64,000 nucleotides of DNA from Leptidea sinapis (Eukaryota > Arthropoda > Insecta > Lepidoptera > Pieridae): the NCBI RefSeq assembly GCF_905404315.1, contig NC_066267.1:2990501-3054500 (forward strand). Reading direction: 5' to 3'. The notes below the pieces were generated by a model. The model had not been told where the DNA came from. It saw only the letters and a program-made list of their open reading frames with translations, and made no database searches. A program made the translations under genes and the position numbers. Positions 1-10,060 of this stretch are shown in pieces (within the stretch, counting starts at the first letter, position 1; the number at the start of each line of letters is the position of its first letter).

Positions 1-1016
1 TTTAGTCTAACGAATTTTTCACTGTTTTAATTTATTTTATTAATGACTTAAGTTATGATGTAATATTTACTAATTATAAGCATTAATAATTGTAACCTAT
101 GTGGTTTTTTGATGTTAAGTTGACCTAGTTTTGTATATCCGTTAATCACATTATGAAAAAAATGAGTTGGTATTGGAGAGCCTCCGTTTAGATGTGGTAA
201 CAGTAAATTACGTGTACATGAGGTCACGAATTGCTTACAATATTTAAGACATGTTAATAAATTAAAACAGAAATTTTTGAAACGACATAAAAGCCATTTC
301 AGAGATTAGAGATAGCCACAGTAACCCTGTGCCTTGTCAAATACAATGACATCTACCATAAGCAGACGCAACAACGTATACTAGCGTAGTCGTAACTACT
401 ACGTAGCTACGCGCGTAGTAGTTTAGTGAAAACAACTTAATTATGTAGCAAGCGAATAGTTATTTGGGTGTTTTTGATTTTATAAACAAAATATATCGTT
501 TATAGAAATTTTTATGAGCAGAATTGTATTCGATATTTCTACAGATATAAAAACATGACTTTAAAATAACTAAATTATTATAAAAAATTATCATCTTACT
601 TCATATCTTTATATACTTTATAACTTCTAAATTGGGTAGGTTGTGGTAAAAATAATCTTAAGTGCAGTTAAAATTTTGTTTAAACGAACCTGTCACAACC
701 ATAGCCTCGTGTCTTTTGATATTTGCGGCTTTAAGTCAAGTCTAAGCTTATCAATACTATATATTTTCAACAGTATTTATTATTTTAAGTTTAAATTTAG
801 GGAATAATTATCGGCTGCAGTTTTCTTGAACCGATACGACCTACGGACTTTCAATAACAGGACATACTCCCAACTTAAAGATAAGCAACTTATCTGACGA
901 GCCGAGGTGTTCCAGATATACATGAGCAAATGCGTCACCGTGCTCCACCACGTCACATCATTACCATACCTTTCGCCCATTAGCTCTTCGTAAAATAATA
1001 TCAATATTATAATAAT
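1..1016. other. A+T-rich DNA, no gene seen
   Basis: No open frame of convincing length or composition and no repeat shared with the rest of the window. The only local structure is an imperfect palindrome of CTACTACG / CGTAGTAG near 397-421. Confidence 0.6.
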
Positions 1017-1320
1017 CAGTGGGAGGCACCTTTTCACAGGATGCCGGCTAGATTATGGGTACCACAACGGTGCTTGTTTCTGCCGTGAAGCTGTAATGTG
1101 TAAGCATTATTGTGTTTCGATTTCAAGGGCGTCGTATCTAGTGAACATACTGGGCGAATGAGACTTAACATCTTAAGCCTCAGGGTGACGAGCGCAATTA
1201 TTGTGTTGCCTCTCAGACTTTTTGGGTTTTCGAGAATCCTGAGTGGCACTGTATTGTAATGGGCAGGGCGTATCAATTACCATCAGCTGAACGTCTTGTC
1301 CCTTACTGTCATAAAAAAAA
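1017..1320 (+). repeat. SINE-like repeat family A, copy 1
   Basis: Near full-length copy of a roughly 300-bp interspersed repeat seen more than ten times in this window. Plus-sense landmarks in order are CAGTGGGAGGC, GGATGCCGGCTAGATTATGG, TACCACAACGG, GTGTAAGCATTATTGTG, GGGCAGGGCGTATCAATTAC, CATCAGCTGAACGTC, then an A-rich tail at about 1311-1320. The 3' A-run and variable 5' truncation among copies suggest retroposition. I see no clear tRNA-type promoter boxes, so the class is uncertain. Confidence 0.8.
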
Positions 1321-1463
1321 TATAATCGGAGTTGAAGAAAAGGCGTGAGGAACTTCATTAATTCCTGAAGAACCACCTCCTTTTCTCTCCTTTTTTTAAT
1401 TACTTATACGAGCTGTTATGTTATATACCGAGGACCATTTTTGTAACTTTATATTTTTTTCTT

Positions 1464-1795
1464 ATAAAATTCGGCATGAGAGGAGCAGGATGTTCATCTG
1501 ATGGTAATTGATACGCCCTGCCCATGACAATGCAGTGCCGCTCAGGATTCTTGAAAAACCCAAAAAGTCTGAGAGGCAAAAATTGTGACTATATATACAT
1601 ATGTATATATCTACAATTGCGCTCGTCACCTTGAGACAGAAGATGTTAAGTCTCATTTGTCCAGTAATTTCACTAGCTACCCTTCAGACCGAAACACAAT
1701 AATGTTTAGACATTATTGTTTCAGGGCAGAAACAGGTGCCATTGTGGTACCCATACTCTAGCCGGAATCCTGTACAAAGGGGCCTCCCACTGGTA
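1464..1795 (-). repeat. SINE-like repeat family A, copy 2
   Basis: Near full-length reverse-strand copy, tail to tail with copy 1 across about 140 bp, so the pair forms a large imperfect inverted repeat. It carries a short internal insertion at about 1585-1614 whose core, 1591-1610, is a perfect 20-bp palindrome (ATATATACAT followed by ATGTATATAT), flanked by repeated AATTG. Confidence 0.8.
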
Positions 1796-2435
1796 TATGC
1801 GCTCCTAATGTAGAAAAAAATATATATATTGTCGAAGTAACAAAGAGCCATGTTATCCGTTAATACCGCGAAATAACTTTTCGAATAAATATCTAAAAGC
1901 TACTAAAGAATATTAGAATCCGTAACTTTTAAAAGCATTTCTTAAATAACATTCGCTCGTACAAGATTACAGTTAATCCGACGCTCAAGTTTCTTTGATG
2001 GCACTTCTTACTCGTCTTGTGTGGCACGATATCGTTTCTTTAGAAAGAACGCTTAGACAATTTGATCCGACTATACTTTATGAGACATGAATGAAGATAT
2101 TCTTGGACAGGCACTGCTGACGACATGAAAAGATATTAATATATCTTATATCTTTAAACGAGCAATTCTTGTGTATATAATATATAATGTAATCTGAATT
2201 TCGGAGACGGCTCCAACGATTTTCATAAAATTTAGTCTACAAGGGATTTCGGGGGTGATAAAACCAATCTAGCTACGTTTCAATTAAAAAATGTAGTCTT
2301 ATCTGTGTTTTAATAAGAAATAGCTACAATAACATTAGAATACAAATGTTAATTTCGCCACTATATACAAGACTATAATATGGGACATTGGGTGATCCGG
2401 AAAGCAGAAGAGCCCGGTTTGAATCTAGATGTTTT
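1796..2435. other. A+T-rich DNA, no gene seen
   Basis: No supported gene, no shared repeat recognised. Confidence 0.55.
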
Positions 2436-2666
2436 TAGTTTATGGGTACCACAGCAGCGCCTATTTCTGCCGTGAAACAGTAATGTGTAAGCATTATTGT
2501 GTTTCGGTTTGAAGTGCTAGTGAAATTACTGGGCAAATGAGACTTAACATCATATGTGTCAAGGAATTGTAGTGCCACTCAGAAGTTTTGGGTTTTTTCA
2601 AGAATCCTGAGCAGCACTGCTTAAGCTGAACGTCCTGCTCGTCTCGTCCGTTATTTTCATAAAAAA
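2436..2666 (+). repeat. SINE-like repeat family A, internally deleted copy
   Basis: Begins at TATGGGTACCACAGC and ends at CTCGTCTCGTCC plus an A-run at 2661-2666. Relative to the other copies it lacks the 5' leader, a segment around 2515 and another around 2565 and 2615. Confidence 0.75.
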
Positions 2667-3039
2667 TGTTTTTTTTGTTCAAGTTTTGTATAGTCTTAAA
2701 AATCCGAGGAAGGCTTGGTAGTTCGGATATTAATATATTAATGGCAAATGTTTGTTTAATCAAAAGTTTTTTCAATAATTCAGATAAAAGAGATGAGCTA
2801 ATAGTGATGGTGATAAATCTCTTACAACAGAGATTTGGAAAGCGAATTTCGAACACTTGAATTAAAAAACATTTATTATCATGACTTACTAGCTTTTACC
2901 AGCGTCTTCATCCACGTTGAATTTTGGGCATTTTATTTTTAGGATACTTTTAAAATAATACACACTATACAAACTTCTAAGTCCACTCTTGTATGATACA
3001 GCACCCTTGTCATTGTAGACAGTCTCTTTAATAATATTT

Positions 3040-3330
3040 CCCTGTGTACTTTAATCTCGTATTTCATCCCCATGTAGGTCAAAATTTCAAAAATGCTCGA
3101 ACAAATGTTTATAAATTATTTCTTATCAAGTGCCTAAATACAATGTTTCATGGTTTTATCTTCGATGATGACGAATTTCCATCCAAACTGCCATCCCCTA
3201 TTTCAACCCCTCCATTATTTTATTTTACAATGAAAGGTAGCCTATGTCCGCTTTCAAGCTCTAGTCTGTCTCTGTTTTATCAAAATCGGTTCGGTGTTAT
3301 AGGCGTGAAAGCGTAACCAAACTCACATTA
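3040..3330 (+). repeat. Repeat family N (Helitron-like body), old copy
   Basis: Contains GGTAGCCTATGTCCG, then CAAAATCGGTTCGGTG and GGCGTGAAAGCGTAACC, an arrangement repeated at 26.6-27.0 kb and, reversed, at 24.4-24.6 kb. Similar wording is common in short lepidopteran Helitrons. Neither a CTAG terminus nor a 5' TC end can be placed here. A 90-codon open frame inside it reads as low-complexity repeat translation, not a gene. Confidence 0.45.
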
Positions 3331-4835
3331 GCAGGGATTATACTAATAAGCGGATTTTTGCAATCGTCATTATATTTTAGTAAGATGTAGTTAAAAATAG
3401 AAAAGAAAAATTAATTTATTCAATTAGGTCAAAATTACACTTGTGAATATCAAAGATCTTATCACCAATGCGGAAAACTTTAATGAAAAGAAGTGGCAAG
3501 AAACTCGTTGCCATTATTTTTAACTATAAAATTTCAGTATTTTAAATTATGTACATCTTTCAGCATCTGTTTTGTGTAAATGCAAAATATAGTTTGATCG
3601 ACAGCGTAACATTCAATCGATGGTAGATGATTACCAACCATCTAGTGAACCCTATGTACATAGCTGCATCCAAAAAATTGTATTTCATTTAATTCGTTCT
3701 AATCTAATAATGATTGCTTCTTTATTTTTATTATCTTTCAAAATATATTCAAATACAAAAAGATTATGTAAAATTGAATATTCAATAATTTATTAAAGGT
3801 GAAAATTACCACCGATTCGTAAATTTACACTTCAGACCTGATAACAGGCACAAGAAACACAGCAGGCCTTTTTTTCAATAAAATTTTGTTACAATAAAAT
3901 TATTTCAAAAGCCTAAGGGCGGTCGTGGCTTTCCCAATTGAAGGTAACATAAATAAAGTAATTTATGTTTATTATTTACCTTTACCGCATAAAGTTGTAG
4001 AACTTTTTAAAAATAAAATTAATCTTAATAATTAAATTTAAAGATATTATAATAACATAAAACTGAACTAACTTAAATGATGTAATCTTTGTATTAAATA
4101 TTAATATCTTATATTACTCTAACTTTATAAACACTTAATAGACCAGTGCAGAAATGCCTTTGGAAATGATAAAAAGTGAAAAAATAAAAATAGTAGGATG
4201 AAACCTATTGGATACGAAAGAGAATGTAAGAGAAATGAATGAAAAATAAATTACGGGTGATCTGAGGTCGGGAAGTGGAAAAAGGGGGATGTTTTAGGGT
4301 AAAAAACGGCTTATCGCGATTTCCGGCAAAAGTCCAAGTCCTTTGGGAAAAAATTGAATTGCAAAGTTGAAGGTAATAAAAAGTTCTACAACTTTTGTTT
4401 TTACAGTTTTTTCATATAACCGATACCGGCAACATGTAGTGGAAGACATACTTATTATTCCTAATGAGATAACTAATACCTGTAAATTTAATTACTACAA
4501 TCATTTTTATTTTTACAAAGTTTTTTAACAAATCTTTTGAATTTCGTTGTTTCGTAGATTTCCTGGGATCATTTTGTAGAAGCACAAAATAAAAATCTGA
4601 TCTTAATTATTTAGTATCAGTAATATATTTTGCTGGAATGATAAAATAGCGTGGGTTTGTTCGGGGCTTGTATCTGACAGATGATAGGGGTCACGACTGT
4701 GTCATGTAGTGAACTTGGTTGAGATTTGTGTTTTAGAATAAGGATAAAGAGGTACGATTTTGTTAAAAGTAAATTTCGAAAATTCGGACATACATCAAAT
4801 ACTATAGCATCTACTATGCCAGTTATAAAAAATCT
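3331..4835. other. A+T-rich DNA, no gene seen
   Basis: No supported coding sequence. The phrase at 3840-3930 (AACAGGCACAAGAAACACAG, then CCTAAGGGCGGTCG) resembles the 3' non-coding part of family E and may be a heavily decayed copy. Confidence 0.45.
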
Positions 4836-4876
4836 ACCAGTGGCTTCTTTGCACAGGATGCCTTCTAGATTATGAG
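4836..4876 (+). repeat. Family A 5' fragment
   Basis: Only the first ~40 bp of family A (CTTTGCACAGGATGCC and TCTAGATTATG) remain, abutting a family B fragment at 4881. Confidence 0.6.
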
Positions 4877-4880
4877 TGGA

Positions 4881-5550
4881 TGACTCAAGGTTGCGCGTTT
4901 ACCACTAAAAAAAATCCATTTGTCGTATCACCGTTCTTCGACAATAGTTCCCTTACTGCCTCGCCTAGTATCTGAATTTTGGGTCTCGAAATCTCGAGCA
5001 ATTGCCAATTCCGCGGCCATCTGAAGAGCAAAGCCAAATTGGCTTCGAAGGAACTAGGCGTCATAAATAGAACACGGTAAAATTTCAAGCCTTCTGACAT
5101 TCTAGCGCTGAACAAAGTGGCAGTTCCAGCCACTTATGGAGTATTGCTGTCATATCTGGTCTGGCGCACCCGAGTATCAGCTCAATCCATTTGACCGTGT
5201 GCAACGCAGAGCAGCTCAAATTGTCGGGGACCCAGGGCTTTGTGAACGACTGGATCACTTGGCGTTGCGTAGAGACATCGCTTCATTGTGTATCATCTAC
5301 CGCATTTATCACGGGGATTGTTCCGAAGAGCTGATTCACCTGATTCCTGCCGCCGGATTCGACCTTCGCACGACACGCCACAAGTTAGGATATCATCCCC
5401 ACCATCTGTATACACATACAGATGGTGGGGATGATACACTGGACTGCCACACGGCAGTCCACAGGTGTGGTTTTCAAGGAGCTTTCTTCCACGTACTACA
5501 AAGTTGTGGAATGAACTTCCTTGTGCGATGTTTCCGGGACGATACGACAT
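4881..5550 (+). pseudogene. Non-LTR retrotransposon B, decayed C-terminal fragment
   Basis: Plus-strand copy of the region downstream of the reverse transcriptase in element B (compare 8195-8956, minus strand). Readable stretches include MEYCCHIWSGAPEYQLNPFD at 5136 onward and RVQRRAAQIVGDPGLCERLD, followed by FRIYHG-like and EELIHLIPA motifs. Frameshifts and stops break it before 5136. It ends at GGGACGATACGACAT, short of the element 3' end, and it holds an unusual double hairpin insertion at 5391-5461. This is a dead fragment, not a host gene. Confidence 0.85.
5391..5461. repeat. Double short-loop inverted duplication
   Basis: Arms 5391-5411 and 5416-5436 are a perfect 21-bp inverted repeat around the loop ACAC. 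Immediately after, 5440-5448 and 5453-5461 form a second 9-bp inverted repeat, again around ACAC. Other family B copies run straight through here without either hairpin, so the second arm is an extra inverted copy. Confidence 0.9.
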
Positions 5551-5626
5551 CAATATAAATAATTAGTTAAGAATACGTCAACTTAACCTATTGGTTGACT
5601 GAAAAACTGTGAAATATTGTTTTAGT

Positions 5627-5710
5627 CTTAAGATGTTAAGTCTCATTTGCCCAGTAATTTCACTAGCCTCGGCACCCTGTTTCGCGGCAGAAATAGGCGC
5701 CGTTGTGGTA
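5627..5710 (-). repeat. Family A fragment
   Basis: Carries AGATGTTAAGTCTCATTTGC, CCAGTAATTTCACTAG and GGCGCCGTTGTGGTA in reverse orientation; both ends are missing. Confidence 0.7.
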
Positions 5711-5758
5711 TTTTTTTATGGAAAAGGAGGACAAACAAGCGAACGGGTCACCTGATGG
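5711..5758 (-). repeat. Family B extreme 3' end
   Basis: T-run followed by GGAGGACAAACAAGCGAACG and GGTCACCTGATG, the last ~48 bp of element B including its tail; an extremely 5'-truncated insertion next to, or into, a family A copy. Confidence 0.7.
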
Positions 5759-6030
5759 ATTTCTTTTAATCAAACTTACTCTCGTTGCACACAAGAAAAA
5801 TACAGAAGAAATAATTGTCACTTGTCAATTGTAACAGAGTCCATTCCATAGATTATATAATATTGGGGAAGAAAGTTCAATTTCGTTCATTGAATATTAA
5901 TCGTCAAAATAATGAGGGTGATATAAAACAAGTTAATTTTCGTAACCAAAATTTATAAACGTGTCCGAGCGCTCTTTACAACTAAGCGAACCGTTCAAGT
6001 GACGCATAGTTCGTAAGTCTTAGTTTGTCT
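5759..6030. other. No gene seen
   Basis: Short A+T-rich stretch without recognised features. Confidence 0.5.
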
Positions 6031-6212
6031 TGTTCAACTCTCAGGTTATGTCTCTATCTACAGGATCTACTTAACAGTTGCTCAACCCTAATAATTACAT
6101 ATTAGGCAATTGATTTGAGGTGTCGCTCTTTCAAATCTAAAGACCGCCAGCATAATTAATCCCGGAAGTAAGGGATAACACTTTAAAAATAACAAATTGT
6201 TAAGAAAATTGT
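6031..6212. repeat. Family M body in inverted arrangement
   Basis: 6031-6140 is the reverse complement of the body found after the tRNA-like heads at 34.2 and 55.6 kb (GTTCAACTCTCAGGTT, ACAGGATCTACTTAAC). 6151-6212 is the forward-sense start of the same body (TTAATCCCGGAAGTAAGGG). The two halves therefore face each other, and no tRNA-like head is present. Confidence 0.55.
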
Positions 6213-6227
6213 AGTTTTATTAAATAA

Positions 6228-6602
6228 TGCGAAGCTACAAATTCAAATATTTTTATTCCAAATAGTATATAAAATCACTTATTGCAAGTCAAAAACTAAC
6301 ACACTTTGCAATAGGTATGCCTCAGTCATCAGACCTGAGAAGAATGGGCGCAAGAAACTGAGCGGGCTTCTAAAAAAATATGGTTACAATGTAATATCGT
6401 AGAATAATTTATTATTTAATAGCCTGAGGGCGGTATTTTGAGGTATTATTAAGAAAGTCATTTATGTTATACCTTTACACATATTTTTTTTTAACAATTC
6501 TTTCTTAACATTTGTTCCGAACATTATTTGGGATCTTGTTATAAAAGCATAAACAACGCACCACAAAACAAATACTAACTCGACTTAGCCGCGACAGTAC
6601 AG
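6228..6602 (-). repeat. Non-LTR element E, 3' end
   Basis: Reverse copy of the C-terminal codons and 3' non-coding region of family E: GAAGAATGGGCGCAAGAAAC, AGCCTGAGGGCGGT, ACAATTCTTTCTTAACA, GGGATCTTGTTATAAAAGC. The same order recurs at 35184-35568. No intact reading frame remains. Confidence 0.7.
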
Positions 6603-6875
6603 ATAGAAAACAAATATAAACATTGAGGTTACAATCAAATGTAATCCAAGCAATGATTACTCAATGTCTGCAATGGAAATTTAATTATTCTTGTATGAAT
6701 CTCGGCGCGGTAAGTTTGTTGGAAGGCTCCACGTTAGTCTTAATTGTTCAACTTTTGAGAGCTCTTCAAGAAATTATTACTTGAATGCAGTACAGTTTAC
6801 CTGGCAATCTCTTTATTTTGCTTTCTAGAATAGTGAAATTTGATAATGTTATAAAGTCAGACACTTTGCCAAGTC
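6603..6875. other. No gene seen
   Basis: A+T-rich spacer between two family E fragments of opposite orientation. It may include decayed upstream sequence of the following E copy. Confidence 0.45.
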
Positions 6876-6918
6876 ACCAAATTGCAGTGGGGCCCTTTTG
6901 GCCCCACTGCAATTTGGT
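6876..6918. repeat. Short-loop inverted duplication at start of an E fragment
   Basis: Perfect 19-bp arms (6876-6894 and 6900-6918; core ATTGCAGTGGGGCC) around a 5-nt loop CTTTT. Read forward, the first arm encodes the KLQWGP motif of family E, as also seen at about 52820-52840. The second arm is its inverted copy interrupting the frame. Confidence 0.9.
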
Positions 6919-6934
6919 TTGAACAATTGAAGGA

Positions 6935-7423
6935 TTGGCGAATAGGCTTAGTTCTGCAGCATATGCGGTTAAGAAAATTAGACGGTTAACTGACATAGAT
7001 ACGGCGAGATTAGTATACTTTAGTTATTTTCATAGTATTATGTCCTATGGTATATTGTTATGGGGCAGTGCGGCCGATATTAATACTATCTTTGTGCTGC
7101 AGAAGAGGGCTATTCGCGCGATTTATAGCCTAGGTCCTAGAGAATCATTAAGACAAAAATTTAAAGAAATAAACATTTTGACTGTTGCTTCTCAATACAT
7201 TTTTGATAATGTTCTGTATGTCCATAAGCACATTGAGGAATTCTCTAGGAACAAACATAAACTTGTTATGCCTACTAATTGGTTGGGTCGAGTTAGTAAG
7301 TCATTTGTTGGGCGATGTATATGCTTCTACAATATGATCCCAGAAAATGTACAAAAAAATGTGTTACGAAATTTAAAAGAATTGTTAAAAAACGTTTGTG
7401 TGGGAAAGGTTATTATAGCATAA
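6935..7423 (+). pseudogene. Non-LTR retrotransposon E, C-terminal domain fragment
   Basis: An uninterrupted 162-codon frame that reads as the region following the reverse transcriptase of a Jockey/CR1-like element. Landmarks: LSSAAYAVKKIRRLTDIDTA near the start, YFSYFHSIMSYGILLWG around residues 27-43, LQKRAIRAIYSLGPRESLR, KEINILTVASQYIFDNVLYV, CFYNMIPENVQ near the end. It has no start codon of its own (first codon is GTG/TTG-like context inside the element) and is 5'-truncated next to the hairpin at 6876-6918. The frame is preserved, which suggests moderate age. The related copy at 52268-52845 is far more broken. Confidence 0.85.
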
Positions 7424-7640
7424 ACGATTTTCTTAATGACACCACGGATTGGGAATAAAGCGAACACCCTCAGGCTCTTTAATTATAAATGTTTATTGTA
7501 CGATATTACATTGTAATCCATATTTTATATTTAAAAAAAAAGTCCGCTGAGTTTCTTGCGCCCATTCTTCTCAGGTCTGAGGCAGTCTCTTTCGAATGGG
7601 AGGTAGTAATTTGATAGTTGCTGGATGTTTCTATCATTGG
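7424..7640 (+). repeat. 3' non-coding part of element E
   Basis: Follows directly from the E reading frame; holds CCCTCAGGCTCTTTAATTAT, the A-run at 7531-7540 and TCTTGCGCCCATTCTTCTC, matching in reverse complement the copies at 6228 and 35184. Confidence 0.65.
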
Positions 7641-7654
7641 GATATCTGCAGTAT

Positions 7655-7842
7655 TAGTTAAACAGCTCTTCGGAACACTCTTCGTGATAAATGCGGTAGA
7701 AGACACACAATAAAGCGACATCTCTACGCAACGCCAAGTGATCCAGCCGTTCACAGAGCACTGGGTCCCCGACAATTCGAGCTGCTCTACGTTGCACGCG
7801 GTCAAATGGATCGAGCTGATACTGGGGTGCCTGCGCTTTGTA
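7655..7842 (-). pseudogene. Family B fragment
   Basis: Reverse-strand piece corresponding to ...VQRRAARIVGDPVLCERLDH... and YRIYHEECSEELF of element B. It is truncated at 7655 and carries a deletion near 7830 that removes the MEYCCHLWSGA stretch. Confidence 0.75.
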
Positions 7843-8024
7843 TGTTGTTAAAATTAAAAGTTATGTCATATAGTTAAAGTTATATATCATTATAATTATT
7901 AATTTAATTCTCGCATATATTTTTAACAGTGTGTGTTTGGATTATTACAGTACACTCAAACATAATTTTAATAACAGTAATAATAATATAACTTAAATAA
8001 CTCTACAAAAATTCATTGTAATAA

Positions 8025-8136
8025 TACATCATTTATACGTCTCACACTAACACAGTGTCGATGAAATCGCGAGTGTAAGACGTAGCTTATCACGCACACT
8101 AAACTAATATTACTGGCCTGTTTTTATCGGTTGTCT
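8025..8136. repeat. MITE family H, left part (split by element B)
   Basis: Shares CGAGTGTAAGACGTAGCTT, ACACTAA, ATATTACT and TTTTTATCGG with the unbroken copy at 62202-62445. Its right part resumes at 11511 after the family B insertion. The final 8 bases, GGTTGTCT at 8129-8136, are the target-site duplication. Confidence 0.75.
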
Positions 8137-8194
8137 TTTTTTTTTTATGGGATAGGAGGACAAACAAGCGTACGGGTCACCTGTTGTTAAGTGA

Positions 8195-8956
8195 TCACCG
8201 CCGCCCACAATCTCTTGCAACACCAGAGGAATCACAGGAACGTTGCCGGCCTTTAAGGAAGGTGAACGCGCTTTTTTTGAAGGTACCCATGTCGTATCGT
8301 CCCGGAAACACCGCACAAGGAAGCTCATTCCACAGCTTTGCAGTACGTGGAAGAAAGCTCCTTGAAAACCGCACTGTGGAGGACCGCCACACATCCAGAT
8401 GGTGAGGATGATATCCTAACTTGTGGCGTGTCTTGCGAAGGTGGAATTCGGCGGCAGGAATCAGGTTAAACAGCTCTTCGGAACACTCCCCGTGATAAAT
8501 GCGGTAGAAGACACACAATGAAGCGACGTCTCTACGCAACGCCAATTGATCCAGCCGTTCACAGAGCACTGGGTCCCCGACAATTCGAGCTACTCTGCGT
8601 TGCACGCAGTCAAATGGATCGAGCTGATACTGGGGTGCGCCAGACCAGAGATGACAGCAATACTCCATGTGTGGCCGGACCTGCGCTTTGTAGAGCGCTA
8701 GTATGTGGGCCGGCTTGAAGTATTGCCGTGCTCTATTAATGACGCCCAGTTTCTTTGAAGCCAATTTGGCTTTGCCTTCCAGATGACCACGAAATTGGCA
8801 ATCGCTCGAGATTTCGAGACCCAGTATTCCGATACTAGGCGAGGCTTTGAGGGAAGTGTTGTCGAAGAGCGGTGATACGACAAATGGGGTTTTTTTAGTG
8901 GTAAACGCGCAAACTTGAGTCTTCTGGGGGTTAAATTGGACAAGGTTCAAATTTCC
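8195..8956 (-). CDS. Element B ORF, C-terminal domain
   Basis: Continues the reverse transcriptase frame after the TGA at 8957-8959; about 253 codons to the stop at 8195-8197. It begins with NLNLVQFNPQKTQVCAF, the thumb-side segment, then SIGILGLEISSDCQFRGHLE, MEYCCHLWSGAPQYQLDPFD, VARIVGDPVLCERLDQLALR, YRIYHGECSEELFNLIPAAE and SRSFLPRTAKLWNELPCAVF, ending GTFKKSAFTFLKGRQRSCDS. In non-LTR elements this region follows the RT and probably takes part in RNA or DNA binding during target-primed reverse transcription. A stop codon separates it from the RT, so it would not be made as part of the enzyme in this copy. Same frame and same composition as the upstream part. Confidence 0.85.
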   Translation of the reverse strand, partial: GNLNLVQFNPQKTQVCAFTTKKTPFVVSPLFDNTSLKASPSIGILGLEISSDCQFRGHLEGKAKLASKKLGVINRARQYFKPAHILALYKAQVRPHMEYCCHLWSGAPQYQLDPFDCVQRRVARIVGDPVLCERLDQLALRRDVASLCVFYRIYHGECSEELFNLIPAAEFHLRKTRHKLGYHPHHLDVWRSSTVRFSRSFLPRTAKLWNELPCAVFPGRYDMGTFKKSAFTFLKGRQRSCDSSGVARDCGRR

Positions 8957-10060
8957 TCATTCCGCGACCTTCTCAAGAGAGGACTCGATAGAAGACACAA
9001 GTTTCTCCCGGCACTGGTCGACGATTTCCCTAGAGAGACCTGCATGGCCCGTGTATATGGCATCACCAGTGCTGTCGTCTGCATACCAATGAATGTTGGA
9101 GGTGTCCAACATATCATTGATATGCAGAAGAAACAGCGTGGGAGACAGCACACAGCCTTGGGGCACTCCAGCTTTCACGGGCTTCGGGTTCGAGCAATAT
9201 CCGTCGACAACGAACTGTATGCTACGCCCAGTGAGGAAGCTGGAGGTCCACTTGCACAAGCTCTCGGGAAGCCCAAATGATGGAAGTTTGGAGAGGAGCG
9301 CCTTGTGCCATACACGATCAAAGGCCTTCGCTATATCCAGGCTAACTGCCAGGCCTTCCCCCTTGCTTTCAATAGCCGCAGCCCATCTATGTGTCAGGTA
9401 TACCAGAAGATCACCTGCCGACCGACCATGGCGAAACCCGTATTGTCGGTCGTTGATCAACTGGTGACCCTCTAGGTATACCAAGAGCTGACGGCTAATT
9501 ATGCTCTCCATGATTTTGGAGAGCAGGGAGGTAATAGCAATAGGCCTGTAGTTTGCCGGATCCGAACTCTCTCCTTTTTTTTGGATTGGATGGACAAGGG
9601 CTGACTTCCATGAGTCAGGGACTACGCCTTTAGAATAAGAGTGCCGGAATAAACGCGTTAGCACCGGCGTCAACTCAGGGGCACACGTTCTAAGCACGAT
9701 TGGAGAAATGCCATCCGGCCCGCTCGACTTCCTGACGTCCAAAGAAAACAGAGCTCGCCTAACAGTTTTCTGTCTGAACTGTACTTCAGGCATAGAGCTC
9801 TGACACCGCGGGATGGTCGGCGGTGTTTTTCCGTTGTCGTCAAGAGTCGAGTTGGAGGCGAAAAGAGTGCACAAGAAATAGGCTTTCTCTTTTGCCGTAT
9901 GGGCCAGGGTGTCATTCCTCATGTGCAACGGTGGCATGGACGGCTGGCTGAAGTTACCAAGAGCAGCTTTCGACAACGACCAGAACTTGCGTGTTCCGGT
10001 CGGGTAACTGGAAAGCTGCTCGCCGATTTTGGCGACGTGTTTTGATTTTGCACGGGCGAT
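8957..10060 (-). CDS. Element B ORF, reverse transcriptase domain
   Basis: Minus-strand frame continuing directly after the TAA at 10061-10063. The first in-frame methionine is at 9976, giving 339 residues. Reverse transcriptase landmarks in that numbering: SSGPDGISPIVLR 84-96, NYRPIAITSLLSK 142-154, QYGFRHGRSAGDLL 178-191, LDIAKAFDRVWH with catalytic Asp at 214, AGVPQGCVLSPTLF 269-282, and YADD 298-301 supplying the other two Asp residues. All three catalytic Asp are kept. It copies element RNA at a nicked target. It ends at a TGA that, by comparison with other copies and context, replaced a sense codon (probably TGG). Translation of the full polyprotein is blocked here. Confidence 0.9.
   Translation of the reverse strand: MARAKSKHVAKIGEQLSSYPTGTRKFWSLSKAALGNFSQPSMPPLHMRNDTLAHTAKEKAYFLCTLFASNSTLDDNGKTPPTIPRCQSSMPEVQFRQKTVRRALFSLDVRKSSGPDGISPIVLRTCAPELTPVLTRLFRHSYSKGVVPDSWKSALVHPIQKKGESSDPANYRPIAITSLLSKIMESIISRQLLVYLEGHQLINDRQYGFRHGRSAGDLLVYLTHRWAAAIESKGEGLAVSLDIAKAFDRVWHKALLSKLPSFGLPESLCKWTSSFLTGRSIQFVVDGYCSNPKPVKAGVPQGCVLSPTLFLLHINDMLDTSNIHWYADDSTGDAIYTGHAGLSREIVDQCREKLVSSIESSLEKVAE

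Noticed and set aside
780..1276. Minus-strand reading frames of 80-85 codons
   Set aside because: They overlap family A or low-complexity DNA and have no start context or motifs.
2494..2856. 120-codon minus-strand frame
   Set aside because: Mostly the antisense of a family A copy; no domain.
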